Below, piece by piece: positions 17,089 through 25,123 of a stretch of DNA of 64,000 bases. The position numbers and the translations under genes are program-made. Position 1 is the first letter of the stretch; the number at the start of each line of letters is the position of its first letter. The DNA is taken from the NCBI GenBank assembly GCA_963779225.1, contig CAVZWW010000003.1, forward strand, positions 1,736,001-1,800,000, written 5' to 3'. Under the pieces are notes generated by a model. The model did no database searches. It was not told the DNA's origin and saw only the letters and a program-made list of their open reading frames with translations. The DNA is from CAVPCZ01 sp963779225. Lineage in GTDB: Bacteria > Bacteroidota > Ignavibacteria > UBA10030 > UBA6906.

Positions 17089-17834
17089 GCTGCCACCGGT
17101 TCCGCGCGGATGATTGATTCGTCATACGTGACAACGATCCGGTGGCCCGGAGGGACCACCAGGAAATCCTTGTCGTCCCACGCACCGTTGACAAGCCGCT
17201 CAATAAGAGTCATTTCTCCCCGTGCCGCATCAAATTTCCACCCGTGCTCCCGCGCCCGTTCTTCGGCTGTCTGCCGGAAGCGATCATCAGGCTCAATACC
17301 CATCTCGATAAAGGTGATCTGGCGATAATGCTTCGTCTGATCGCAGAGCTGGTCGTACAGATACCGGGCATTCTCTTCGCCGTATTTTTCCACAAGCTGT
17401 TCGAGCGTCATGTCCATTCCGTTCTGGTTCTGAATGGACAGCTGCCGCAGGGCACCGGTAGCCTCGCCGCGTTCGATCCAGCCCGATGTCAGGAAGTAGG
17501 TTCCCGGATGATCCTGAAAGTACTGCATGTAGCGGTCACGGCTGCCGAAGAACATGGTCATACAGTCGTGCCCGCGGGGAACGACGAGGGGGAGTTTGCG
17601 GGCCTGCAGACCCTCAATCCCATTGTTGCAGAGGGCATAGCCGAGCAGGATGGCGTCATAACCGGGGGTCTCTGCCGCATCCACTGCGGCCTGGACACGT
17701 TGCACCATACCCGCAGCGCCGATGTCGTGCAATCCCTTGGGCAGAAAGGCGAAGTCCACCTGATGCGGCGAACGGGCGATGATGGAACAGAGTTCGCGGT
17801 AGAGTACTTCGCAGGCAACAAGTTTATATTTCAT
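17085..17834 (-). CDS. DUF1638-family protein
   Basis: A 249-residue protein that looks like DUF1638, a family of unknown function commonly found beside corrinoid methyltransferase genes. Typical parts are the start KYKLVACEVLYREL, LGYALCNNG near residue 85, PRGHDC near 110, and a Gly/Trp-rich middle. Cys and His residues in these segments could bind metal or corrinoid, but no mechanism is established. It is translationally coupled to the activase by a four-base overlap, which argues for a joint role, perhaps delivery or repair of the corrinoid cofactor. Confidence 0.8.
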   Translation of the reverse strand: MKYKLVACEVLYRELCSIIARSPHQVDFAFLPKGLHDIGAAGMVQRVQAAVDAAETPGYDAILLGYALCNNGIEGLQARKLPLVVPRGHDCMTMFFGSRDRYMQYFQDHPGTYFLTSGWIERGEATGALRQLSIQNQNGMDMTLEQLVEKYGEENARYLYDQLCDQTKHYRQITFIEMGIEPDDRFRQTAEERAREHGWKFDAARGEMTLIERLVNGAWDDKDFLVVPPGHRIVVTYDESIIRAEPVAA

Positions 17835-17908
17835 GGTCGGGTCCGTTCATTACACGCGAGGGCGTTCGTTTGAACGCCCCCGAAAACATCGTTTGCGTTT
17901 GGGAAGAG

Positions 17909-18781
17909 TCAGTGTTTCAACGCCGCGGACAGCGCGGCGATGAAGAGTGGAGAAGTTCCGCAGCACCCACCAATGAATGCCACGCCTGCGTCCCGCAACG
18001 CAACCGCCTGGCGGGCGAACTCTTCCGGCGTTGTCTTGTACGTGATGACGCCGTTCGACAACTCCGGAAGTCCGGCATTCGGCTTGATCCAGACCGGTTT
18101 CTTCGTTGCGGCACACAACCGTTTACCGATCGGGATGTATCCCTCCATGCCCAGTCCGCAGTTTGCCCCGATCACGTCCGCCCCGGCTTCCGACAGCGCA
18201 GACGCCACCTGTTCCGGCGTCGACCCCATCATGGTGCGATCCCGGTCCTTGCCCGAATCGAACACCATGGACGCAACGACGGGCAGTCCGGTAGCGGCGG
18301 CGGCACGTACGGCAATGGATGCTTCCTCCAGATCGGACATGGTTTCAATCACGAGCGCGTCCGCCCCGGCAGCTGCAAGCACGCGCGCCTGATCAGCATA
18401 CGCCTCGGCCATTTCGGTTTCCGAGACATCGCCACTCATCAGCATTTTCCCGGTCGGCCCGATGGAAGCGAAAACCAGCGCACGTGTGCCTGCGGCCTCC
18501 CGCGAGATGGCCACGCCCGCACGATTTATGGCCTCGGCCTTTTCGGCCAGGCCGTGTCCGCGGAGAGAAATCCGGTTGCCGCCGAATGTGTTGGTAAGGA
18601 TGACGCGGCTCCCGGCCTCCACGTATCGTGCGGCGACGCTGCGCACGCGGTCGGGATGCGTGAGATTCCACTCATCAGGACATTCGCCGGCAGTAAGGCC
18701 GAGCCCCTGGAGCTGGGTGCCCCACGCACCGTCAGTGATGACGGGTAGCGAGGAAATCAACCGGTCGAGTTTTGTTGACAT
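17909..18781 (-). CDS. Homocysteine S-methyltransferase family protein
   Basis: A 290-residue (beta/alpha)8 enzyme equivalent to the N-terminal domain of cobalamin-dependent methionine synthase. The three zinc ligands are present: Cys208 in GANCGLG and Cys273/Cys274 in GGCCGTSP. The N-terminal DGAWGTQLQ is the usual family start. It would transfer a methyl group to homocysteine, giving methionine. Placed in the same operon as a free corrinoid protein, it is a plausible methyl acceptor branch, taking methyl from methyl-corrinoid. It could instead be a substrate-side methyltransferase. It lies between the corrinoid protein (65-base gap) and DUF1638 (74-base gap). Confidence 0.9.
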   Translation of the reverse strand: MSTKLDRLISSLPVITDGAWGTQLQGLGLTAGECPDEWNLTHPDRVRSVAARYVEAGSRVILTNTFGGNRISLRGHGLAEKAEAINRAGVAISREAAGTRALVFASIGPTGKMLMSGDVSETEMAEAYADQARVLAAAGADALVIETMSDLEEASIAVRAAAATGLPVVASMVFDSGKDRDRTMMGSTPEQVASALSEAGADVIGANCGLGMEGYIPIGKRLCAATKKPVWIKPNAGLPELSNGVITYKTTPEEFARQAVALRDAGVAFIGGCCGTSPLFIAALSAALKH

Positions 18782-18846
18782 AGAGTTCCGTGGAACAGGC
18801 GCCCGGACGCGGGTTCCTGGTTCCGTATGTGGTGATCCGGATATTG

Positions 18847-19482
18847 CTAAGCGGCGACGAGTTTGCGCGCAAGGGCCACGGCACTGTTGGCATTGGTACT
18901 GTATCCGTCCGCTCCGATTTCATCGGCGTACTTCTGCGTGACCGGGGCACCGCCAATCATGATTTTCACTTTCTCGCGCACACCGGCGGCCTTGATCGCC
19001 TCGACGGTGGTCTTCATGGAATTCATGGTGGTGGTAAGCAGTGCGGACATCGCGACGACGCCGACGTTCTTCTCATTCACCGCTGCGATGAACTTGTCCG
19101 GACTCACGTCCACGCCCAGATCGACGACTTCGAACCCCGCGCCCTCGAGCATGGCAGCGACAAGGTTCTTGCCGATGTCATGAAGATCGCCTTTCACCGT
19201 TCCGATGGCCACGCGTCCTGCCGGCTCCGCCCCCTGTGCAGTAAGCAGCGGCCGGATGAGTTCGAGCGATGCTTTCATGGCCCGGGCCGATATCAATAAC
19301 TCGGGAACGAAGTATTCGTTGGCCTCATAACGGCGGCCGACTTCGTCCATTGCCGGGATCATCTGTTCCTGCACGAGCACCTGCGGGTCAATTCCCGCAT
19401 CGAGCGCCTGCTGGGTCAATTCTCTGGCGATCTTGAAATTTCCGTTGAGGACTGCGTCATACAGCTTCTTGATGTCTTCCAT
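18847..19482 (-). CDS. Corrinoid (B12-binding) protein, MtbC/MttC type
   Basis: A 211-residue two-domain methyl-carrier protein. Residues 1-85 form the four-helix cap domain found in MetH and methylamine corrinoid proteins. Residues 88-211 form the Rossmann-like B12 domain. The cobalt-binding motif DxHxxG is present as Asp99, His101 and Gly104 in KGDLHDIGK, followed by the SALLTTTM and IGGAPV segments of the same fold. This is the central shuttle of the operon, receiving a methyl group from one methyltransferase and passing it to another. The start has a good match to the family N-terminus. It is 33 bases downstream of the URO-D gene. Confidence 0.93.
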   Translation of the reverse strand: MEDIKKLYDAVLNGNFKIARELTQQALDAGIDPQVLVQEQMIPAMDEVGRRYEANEYFVPELLISARAMKASLELIRPLLTAQGAEPAGRVAIGTVKGDLHDIGKNLVAAMLEGAGFEVVDLGVDVSPDKFIAAVNEKNVGVVAMSALLTTTMNSMKTTVEAIKAAGVREKVKIMIGGAPVTQKYADEIGADGYSTNANSAVALARKLVAA

Positions 19483-19515
19483 GGGAATATGTCTCCTGGG
19501 TGTGTCGTTGCGGGA

Positions 19516-20568
19516 TTATGATCGTTTGCCGTTGGCGTGTATGGTCTCGTACATTGTCGTTATGTTGGCGGTTGGTGTTACGGGCTGCAAATTGTGGCAC
19601 GGTGCGCAGATCCACCGCGCGCCGGAAAACAGGTCGATATTCTCCATGACCTCGTCATGCACCTCCGCGGTTGTGCCGAACGGAAGCGTGTACTGATTGT
19701 CCATGGCTCCATGAAAAATCACGTGATCTCCGAAATCGCGCACCAGCCCGTCCCGTTCCATCCCCGGACAGCGCCATTGTATGGGGTTCAGCAGTTCAAT
19801 GCCGGTGACCTTGATGAGATCGGGGATGATCTCCCGTGCCGCACCGTCCGTATGGTAGAATATATGGATGCCGTAACTGCGCGCCAGATCGGCCATACGC
19901 TTCTGGCGGGGGAGGATGTAACGGCGGATTTCATTCACGCCGAACAGAAGCGAACTCTGCCCGCCGAGATCCTCGGCCACATACGTCATGTCGATCCGCG
20001 GCCGTCCGATGTCAAAAATCCGTTCGTGGAGCGCGTAGTAATAATCGAAAATATGGTCCAGGGCAGCATCGACGATCTCCGGCTCGACAAGCAGGTCCAT
20101 CATTGCCTGTTCCATTCCCCGCATGGCACAGTAGAGAAGGAACGGTTCGTACTGTCCCGAACGGACGATCCGGTGGGGTGGAGCCGCGGCGATTTCCGCG
20201 CGGAACCGGTCAAAGTCATGATCATCCGGGTTCGGCCATCGGTATGCGTGTATCTGCTCCACCGTCTCGAGCGCGGCCAGCGGATGATTGGCGAATTCGT
20301 CATAACTCCCGGTACCATAGTCGACCGGCTTCCGCCGGAGGCCCCAGATGTCCGCCTGGGGGTCATCCGGATGGTGTTCGATTGTCAATGTGGGGTTGAT
20401 GTGCACAACACCGTCGATATGGAGCCTGGTGTACAGTGCTTCCACATCGGCACAATGGAGTTCCCGGAGCAGGCGGGAGGTCACTTCTTCCGTTGCCCAG
20501 TAGTCTGTGGGAATTCGATCGGGTTGACCGCCTGAAAAAAGGGCCAGCCAGCGTTCACGTGGAGTCAT
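19516..20568 (-). CDS. URO-D-superfamily methyltransferase-like protein
   Basis: A 350-residue URO-D-fold protein, first gene of the minus-strand methyl-transfer operon. It begins with TPRERWLALFSGGQPDRIP, a common N-terminus of non-HemE URO-D proteins. The usual HxC zinc motif is replaced by YHTDG (His kept, Cys replaced by Asp), while a Cys pair remains near the C-terminus in ICAPC. It therefore differs from the MtaA-type paralogue at 14443-15423 and may be the substrate-specific methyltransferase that loads the corrinoid protein 33 bases downstream. The substrate is not predictable by reading. Confidence 0.82.
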   Translation of the reverse strand: MTPRERWLALFSGGQPDRIPTDYWATEEVTSRLLRELHCADVEALYTRLHIDGVVHINPTLTIEHHPDDPQADIWGLRRKPVDYGTGSYDEFANHPLAALETVEQIHAYRWPNPDDHDFDRFRAEIAAAPPHRIVRSGQYEPFLLYCAMRGMEQAMMDLLVEPEIVDAALDHIFDYYYALHERIFDIGRPRIDMTYVAEDLGGQSSLLFGVNEIRRYILPRQKRMADLARSYGIHIFYHTDGAAREIIPDLIKVTGIELLNPIQWRCPGMERDGLVRDFGDHVIFHGAMDNQYTLPFGTTAEVHDEVMENIDLFSGARWICAPCHNLQPVTPTANITTMYETIHANGKRS

Positions 20569-20590
20569 AGTACTTCAAGATGCAGCATAC

Positions 20591-20607
20591 TATTGAAATA
20601 ATCAATA
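20591..20607. promoter_or_regulatory. TATTGA/TCAATA inverted repeat between divergent genes
   Basis: A six-base inverted repeat, TATTGA-AATAA-TCAATA, lies 23 bases before the start of the minus-strand methyl-transfer operon, in the A/T-rich gap to the plus-strand C39-like gene. Its position suits an operator or part of a promoter for the minus operon. No clear 17-spaced promoter pair was found around it. Confidence 0.35.
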
Positions 20608-20694
20608 CTTTTTCCTGACTGTTTCATTCCTTACCTTGTTTCACAGGTGCCCTGAACAGTGAAAAGGGGCAGAAAGTTACCGAAAGACCGGACG

Positions 20695-23058
20695 ATGCAT
20701 AAGAACTGTTGGTGGATACTGCTTGTCGCCCTCTGGTCGGCACATGCCCAGATTCCGGAGGATACAGGGTACCTGCGGAACCCGCAGCAGACCGGATACG
20801 GGGTGATGTGCACAAACAACTTCGGTTCATCGCTGTATCTCCTCCGGAACGGGACGGCCGAGGAACTTGTCGCCGGACCCGGTGTCGGAGCTCACTACAC
20901 GGTCTCGCCGGCAGGCGATCGGGTCGGCATGAAGGTCATCGACCCCGATGGATCCCAAACACCGGCTCTCCTGGATCTGGCCACGCACCGGGTAACACCG
21001 TTGCATGAACCGGGGGAAAGGATGGGGCAGGTCAGTTTCACCGAAGACGGGCGTTGCGCGTTCACCGTGGGAGAGCGATTGCTCGTAACGGATGGCAACT
21101 CCACTCTTTCTTACGACCTCGGTTACTATGCGAATAGAGCCCCGATCTCTCCGGACGGAAGCCACGTGGCGTGGAATGATGCTGATGATCAAATCTGGAT
21201 TCTCACGCTTGCCACCGGCGAGCGCCGGTGCGTGAGCGATGGCATCGTGGGGTACCATGCCCCGGCGTGGGCACCCAGAGGCGGTCGACTCCTCTTCCAG
21301 GCTCTTCACGGGACCCTGCGAGTGTTTGATCCGGGCACCAAGAAGACCTATTCCCTTGGTGAAGGACAGTCCCCATCGTGGGCTTCCGACAGCCGCACGG
21401 TTGTCTTTGCCCGGGTTCGGGCAGAAGGCGGACGTCTGGTTTCCTCGGATCTGTACAGGGTCCGGTATGATGGGTCCGATGAAGTGAGGATGACGAATAC
21501 TCAGGATCTCATGGAGATGGATCCGGCCTTCACATCCGATGGCGCGGTCTTATACCATACGTTTACGCAACGGACCATTGCCTCACTCCCGGGAAATTCC
21601 ACCCTCAGCACCACCGGGGGAATGACCCTCGGCGCGTTACCGGCCGCTGTGCGCGTAGAACCCCGTGCACCCGCTGTCCGCGAAGGAACGGCGCTGGACA
21701 TTCCGTATGTCCACCAGGTCTACGATACGCCCGATTGGTTCAACGGCCATTGGGCGTGTGCGCCCACGCAGGCGATCATGGTTCTTGCCTACTACGCACT
21801 GCTGCCCAAGTGGGACATCACCTGCAGCTGGCCGAGCCCGCACGTCACCTCCTGGGGCCGCTACGTCACCGATCTGTATCGCTTCCGCCAGAACGAATAC
21901 AGCTTGAAAGCGGATGATCCCAACGGTATCGCCGGCATGGGGGGGTATGGCTATATGTGGACCGGGTCGTCCAGCCCGCACAGCCGGATGGCGGGATATT
22001 TCAGCAATCATGGAATGACCGCGACACAGTCTGAGGGCACGCCGCACAGCGTTGCTGCTGCCGAGGTCGCAGCGGGATATCCCTTCAGCATGTGCGTGCT
22101 GCTGACGACAGCCGGGCACCTTGTTCTGGCACATGGCTTCGGTGCTGAAGAGCACACGCTGGTGTTCAATGATCCCTACGGAGACAAGAATAGGGGTTAC
22201 ATGAATTATTATGGAAAGAATGTCCGGTATGACTGGCCCGGCTATAACAATGGCTACCAGAACCTCAACGAGGTGGCCTGGTGTATAGCAACGCGGCCTC
22301 CATCGATGGCGGCTCGGGACAGTATTATTGATGACCTTCACTTTGAGAGGGGATTCTCTCTTGCCACGGCAGCGCCCGCGTCGATGGCGCAGTGGCGTGA
22401 CATGACAAAAGGGTATAATACGCACTTCTGGTACACCTACACTAAAGCCGGGTCCGCCGACACATGTTATGCGGTCTGGCGTCCCCAGCTTCAGACCGAG
22501 GGTCTGTATGAGGTCTATGCCTATATTCCGTTCAGCAATGCGACCGATGCCCGGTACGTCGTTGCCTCAGCATCGGGGCAGCAGACAGTTGTGGTGAACC
22601 AGAAAAATGTTCGTGATGCCTGGGTGTCTCTCGGATCATTCGTGTTTTCCGCGGGGAATGCCGGGAACGTCCGTCTGGGCGACGCGAGTTCGACCAGCGG
22701 TCAGGAATTGGTGTACGATGCCCTACGGTGGAACTTCCGCGGCGGTATTGCGGCCGTCGGGGACAAGCGCGACGTTCCCCTCAACATCGAACTTGAACAG
22801 AACTACCCGAACCCTTTCAATCCATCGACCACTATTGGATTCGCCTTACCTCGGGATGCCGATGTCCGTCTTGAAGTCATCACCGTTCTCGGCGAAGTTG
22901 TTGAATCTCTGGTGGCCGGTCACCGTCGTGCGGGGAAACATAGCGTAATCTGGATTCCCCGCCTTCGTCCTTCCGGTGTCTACTTTGCCCGGCTAACCAT
23001 GGTTGGCACGCACGGAGAGAGTGCCCAACGTATGCGCCCAATGCTCCTTCTGAAATGA
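20695..23058 (+). CDS. Secreted propeller/C39-like peptidase/golvesin protein with T9SS-type tail
   Basis: A 787-residue secreted protein. After the signal peptide come TolB/WD-like beta-propeller repeats (about 30-320). A papain-like C39-type domain (about 335-545) follows, with candidate Cys355 in WACAPTQ, His475 or His480, and Asp493. Next is a golvesin C-terminal-like beta-sandwich (about 560-685, with YEVYAYIPFSNATDARY). The end is a type IX-like sorting domain with NYPNPFNPSTT at about 703-713. The ATG at 20695 is preferred over an in-frame GTG at 20659 because it gives a normal signal peptide. It is divergent from the methyl-transfer operon. Role: probable surface peptidase or amidase; the target is unknown. 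Confidence 0.82.
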   Translation: MHKNCWWILLVALWSAHAQIPEDTGYLRNPQQTGYGVMCTNNFGSSLYLLRNGTAEELVAGPGVGAHYTVSPAGDRVGMKVIDPDGSQTPALLDLATHRVTPLHEPGERMGQVSFTEDGRCAFTVGERLLVTDGNSTLSYDLGYYANRAPISPDGSHVAWNDADDQIWILTLATGERRCVSDGIVGYHAPAWAPRGGRLLFQALHGTLRVFDPGTKKTYSLGEGQSPSWASDSRTVVFARVRAEGGRLVSSDLYRVRYDGSDEVRMTNTQDLMEMDPAFTSDGAVLYHTFTQRTIASLPGNSTLSTTGGMTLGALPAAVRVEPRAPAVREGTALDIPYVHQVYDTPDWFNGHWACAPTQAIMVLAYYALLPKWDITCSWPSPHVTSWGRYVTDLYRFRQNEYSLKADDPNGIAGMGGYGYMWTGSSSPHSRMAGYFSNHGMTATQSEGTPHSVAAAEVAAGYPFSMCVLLTTAGHLVLAHGFGAEEHTLVFNDPYGDKNRGYMNYYGKNVRYDWPGYNNGYQNLNEVAWCIATRPPSMAARDSIIDDLHFERGFSLATAAPASMAQWRDMTKGYNTHFWYTYTKAGSADTCYAVWRPQLQTEGLYEVYAYIPFSNATDARYVVASASGQQTVVVNQKNVRDAWVSLGSFVFSAGNAGNVRLGDASSTSGQELVYDALRWNFRGGIAAVGDKRDVPLNIELEQNYPNPFNPSTTIGFALPRDADVRLEVITVLGEVVESLVAGHRRAGKHSVIWIPRLRPSGVYFARLTMVGTHGESAQRMRPMLLLK

Positions 23059-23062
23059 TCCT

Positions 23063-23980
23063 GTGAACCATTCTTCTCTCTGCCGGCGGTTCAGCACCCT
23101 TCCGCGGCTGTCACAGCACGTACGTCTGCGGGTGTCATCCAGGCTACCACGCGGGCTGTCCAGCGGACGTGTTCACAGGTCGACACCCGGGTTGCCCCGA
23201 GCGCACCACAGCCTGTTGCTTGTCCTGCCACTGTGCCTGCCAATCATTTTCTCCTCCGCCACCGCGCAAGAACGCTGTGTTCTCACCGAAGGCGCAATTA
23301 CCCGGATGGACACCACGCAGCGCGAGATCTATCTGGTATTCACGGGACATGAATTTGCGGAGGGAGGCGGTGTGATTCGAGAAACGCTCCGCGCGCACGG
23401 AGCAAAAGGATCGTTTTTCTTCACAGGCGATTTCTACCGTAATCCCCGTTTCGCTGAAATGATACGTGGATTGCGGGATGATGGGCACTATCTCGGACCG
23501 CACTCGAACCGCCATCTGCTCTACGCCCCCTGGGAGCGGCGGGACTCGCTTCTGGTTACGCGAAGGGAATTTACAGATGATTTGCTTGGCAATTATGCGG
23601 CCATGCAAATGTATGGCGTCGGGCTGGAAGACGCCCCCTATTTCTTGCCGCCGTATGAGTGGTACAACCGCACGATTGCCGCGTGGGCCGCAGAGATGCA
23701 CAGTACCCTTGTGAACTTCACTCCCGGAACCGGATCGAATGCTGATTATACAACCGTGGACATGGGTCCGCGATACGTCAGCAGTGATTCGATCTTATTC
23801 CGCATTCTCAACTATGAGCGCACATCGACCAGCGGGCTCAACGGGTTCCTCCTCCTGACCCACGTCGGAGCAGGGCCCGGCAGAACGGACAAGTTTTACC
23901 TTCATCTGGACTCGCTCCTTACCATCCTCTCCCGGCGTGGATACCACTTCACTCGTCTTCCAGGCAACCGGTCGCGCTGA
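23063..23980 (+). CDS. Polysaccharide deacetylase-like (NodB-type) protein
   Basis: A NodB-homology protein related to the deacetylases of Bacteroidetes that have FTGxEF in place of the usual TFDDG. The metal pair HxxxH is present as His147 and His151 in PHSNRH, and LPPYEWYN and TPGTGSNADY follow as in those relatives. The first catalytic Asp is replaced (VFTGHEFAEGG), so activity should not be assumed. The annotated GTG start lies five bases after the previous stop and gives a 60-residue Arg-rich leader before the hydrophobic segment. A TTG at 23192 would give a normal signal peptide ending SSATAQ and may be the real start. Likely exported. Confidence 0.78.
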   Translation: MNHSSLCRRFSTLPRLSQHVRLRVSSRLPRGLSSGRVHRSTPGLPRAHHSLLLVLPLCLPIIFSSATAQERCVLTEGAITRMDTTQREIYLVFTGHEFAEGGGVIRETLRAHGAKGSFFFTGDFYRNPRFAEMIRGLRDDGHYLGPHSNRHLLYAPWERRDSLLVTRREFTDDLLGNYAAMQMYGVGLEDAPYFLPPYEWYNRTIAAWAAEMHSTLVNFTPGTGSNADYTTVDMGPRYVSSDSILFRILNYERTSTSGLNGFLLLTHVGAGPGRTDKFYLHLDSLLTILSRRGYHFTRLPGNRSR

Positions 23981-24068
23981 CCTGCTTCCGCCTCCCGTGT
24001 AACTTCTGATTTTCCAATTGGCACCACCGTTCGCGCCGACCTTCATCTCCTGTGTGAAACTTCTGACA
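23972..24068. repeat. Imperfect direct repeat, period 59
   Basis: Two copies of a roughly 38-base stretch begin TCGCGC(T/C)GACCT and end with AACTTCTGA, starting at 23972 and 24031. They straddle the deacetylase stop codon and lie 87 bases before the LytTR gene start. Similarity is clear but interrupted by several mismatches and a small indel. It may be a regulatory or recombinational remnant. Confidence 0.45.
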
Positions 24069-24154
24069 GACTTTATCGTAGCATCAGGTACTGATCGGGG
24101 ATGCATCAGTGTATTTCGGTGAAGAACGGACTTATTGTCGTTGCAGAGGGAGTC

Positions 24155-24991
24155 ATGAACGAAACCCGAAAGCTCAACGTACTTGTTGCCGTATCGGATG
24201 CCGTGGAACGCGATCGCATCATCCAGCATCTCCAGAAACATCCGACGGCCCATGTTCTGGGCGGATCCAGGAACACCGATGATATCATTACCGCACACCG
24301 GAAACACGTCCTGGATATCCTTTTTCTGGACATCAATCTCCCTCCGTCGGGCGCATTCTCCTTCCTGAGGACATGGCGGGGGGGTGAGGTTCCCGAGGTG
24401 GTTTTCCTTGCCCGGACTGACGAACATGCCATTGCCGCCTTTCAGTTTCACCCTCTCGACTTCCTCCTGATGCCGGTTCCTCTGGATCGTTTGCACGAAG
24501 CGATACAGCGTGTTGTGGAACATACGCATCTGAAAACGAGGGCAACAGGAAGTAATGTGGTGCTCGAATGGGTCAAAAGCCAGAGCGCGGCAGCTGTGCC
24601 TGCGATCCGCTCTGCCATGGCGACTATTTCTGGCGCAGCCGCCGGGCCGGCTCTGCCTACCCTCCGGCTAATGGTCAAAACAGCCGGGCGGATCAACTTC
24701 CTTCGAACCGAAGAAATCGACTACGTAGAGGCGGAGCGGGACTATGTCCGCATACATAATGGGGAAAAAAAGCACCTTCTGCGGGAGAAGATTTCCAGAC
24801 TCGAACAACAATTGCCGGCAGACCGGTTTCTCCGAATTCACCGTTCGACCATTGTCAATATTGACAGGATCAAGGAGATGCAGCCGCTCAGCTACGGTGA
24901 GTACTCGGTGATTCTTCATAACGGAACACGCCTGACACTGAGCCGCTCCTTCCGGGAACGGGTATTCAACCGTCTTGTCACCGCCGCTTGA
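24155..24991 (+). CDS. LytTR-domain protein with degenerate receiver
   Basis: A 278-residue protein with an N-terminal receiver-like domain and a C-terminal LytTR DNA-binding domain (about 175-278, with RTEEIDYVEAERDYVRI and RIHRSTIVNIDRI). The phospho-acceptor Asp59 is kept in FLDINLP, but the acidic pair (DD) is replaced, the conserved Thr is Ala (LARTDE) and the conserved Lys is Met in LLMPV. It is therefore probably a pseudo-receiver. The ATG at 24155 was preferred to the one at 24101 because it has a purine-rich site (AGAGGGAG) and begins just before the receiver fold. It precedes the kinase gene and is a paralogue of the regulator at 28189. Confidence 0.85.
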   Translation: MNETRKLNVLVAVSDAVERDRIIQHLQKHPTAHVLGGSRNTDDIITAHRKHVLDILFLDINLPPSGAFSFLRTWRGGEVPEVVFLARTDEHAIAAFQFHPLDFLLMPVPLDRLHEAIQRVVEHTHLKTRATGSNVVLEWVKSQSAAAVPAIRSAMATISGAAAGPALPTLRLMVKTAGRINFLRTEEIDYVEAERDYVRIHNGEKKHLLREKISRLEQQLPADRFLRIHRSTIVNIDRIKEMQPLSYGEYSVILHNGTRLTLSRSFRERVFNRLVTAA

Positions 24992-25123
24992 ACGTTGTTT
25001 TCCGCAGTCTGTCGCTCGTATACGCAATCCGACGTCATGAAGGTTGATTCAGTGGCGGATTGTCACTACCATCCCCTTGCGGAGGGGACCCATCTTTCCC
25101 CCTCTCTCCTAAGAAAGGGGAGC

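Noticed and set aside
16411..17328. Plus-strand open frame of 305 codons opposite the corrinoid activase
   Set aside because: The minus strand encodes a full 2Fe-2S/ASKHA protein; the plus reading is Arg/His-rich and featureless.
15424..20690. Cobalamin riboswitch expected before the corrinoid genes
   Set aside because: I could not find the conserved box sequences or a plausible fold in the leader regions; a covariance-model search would be needed to exclude it.
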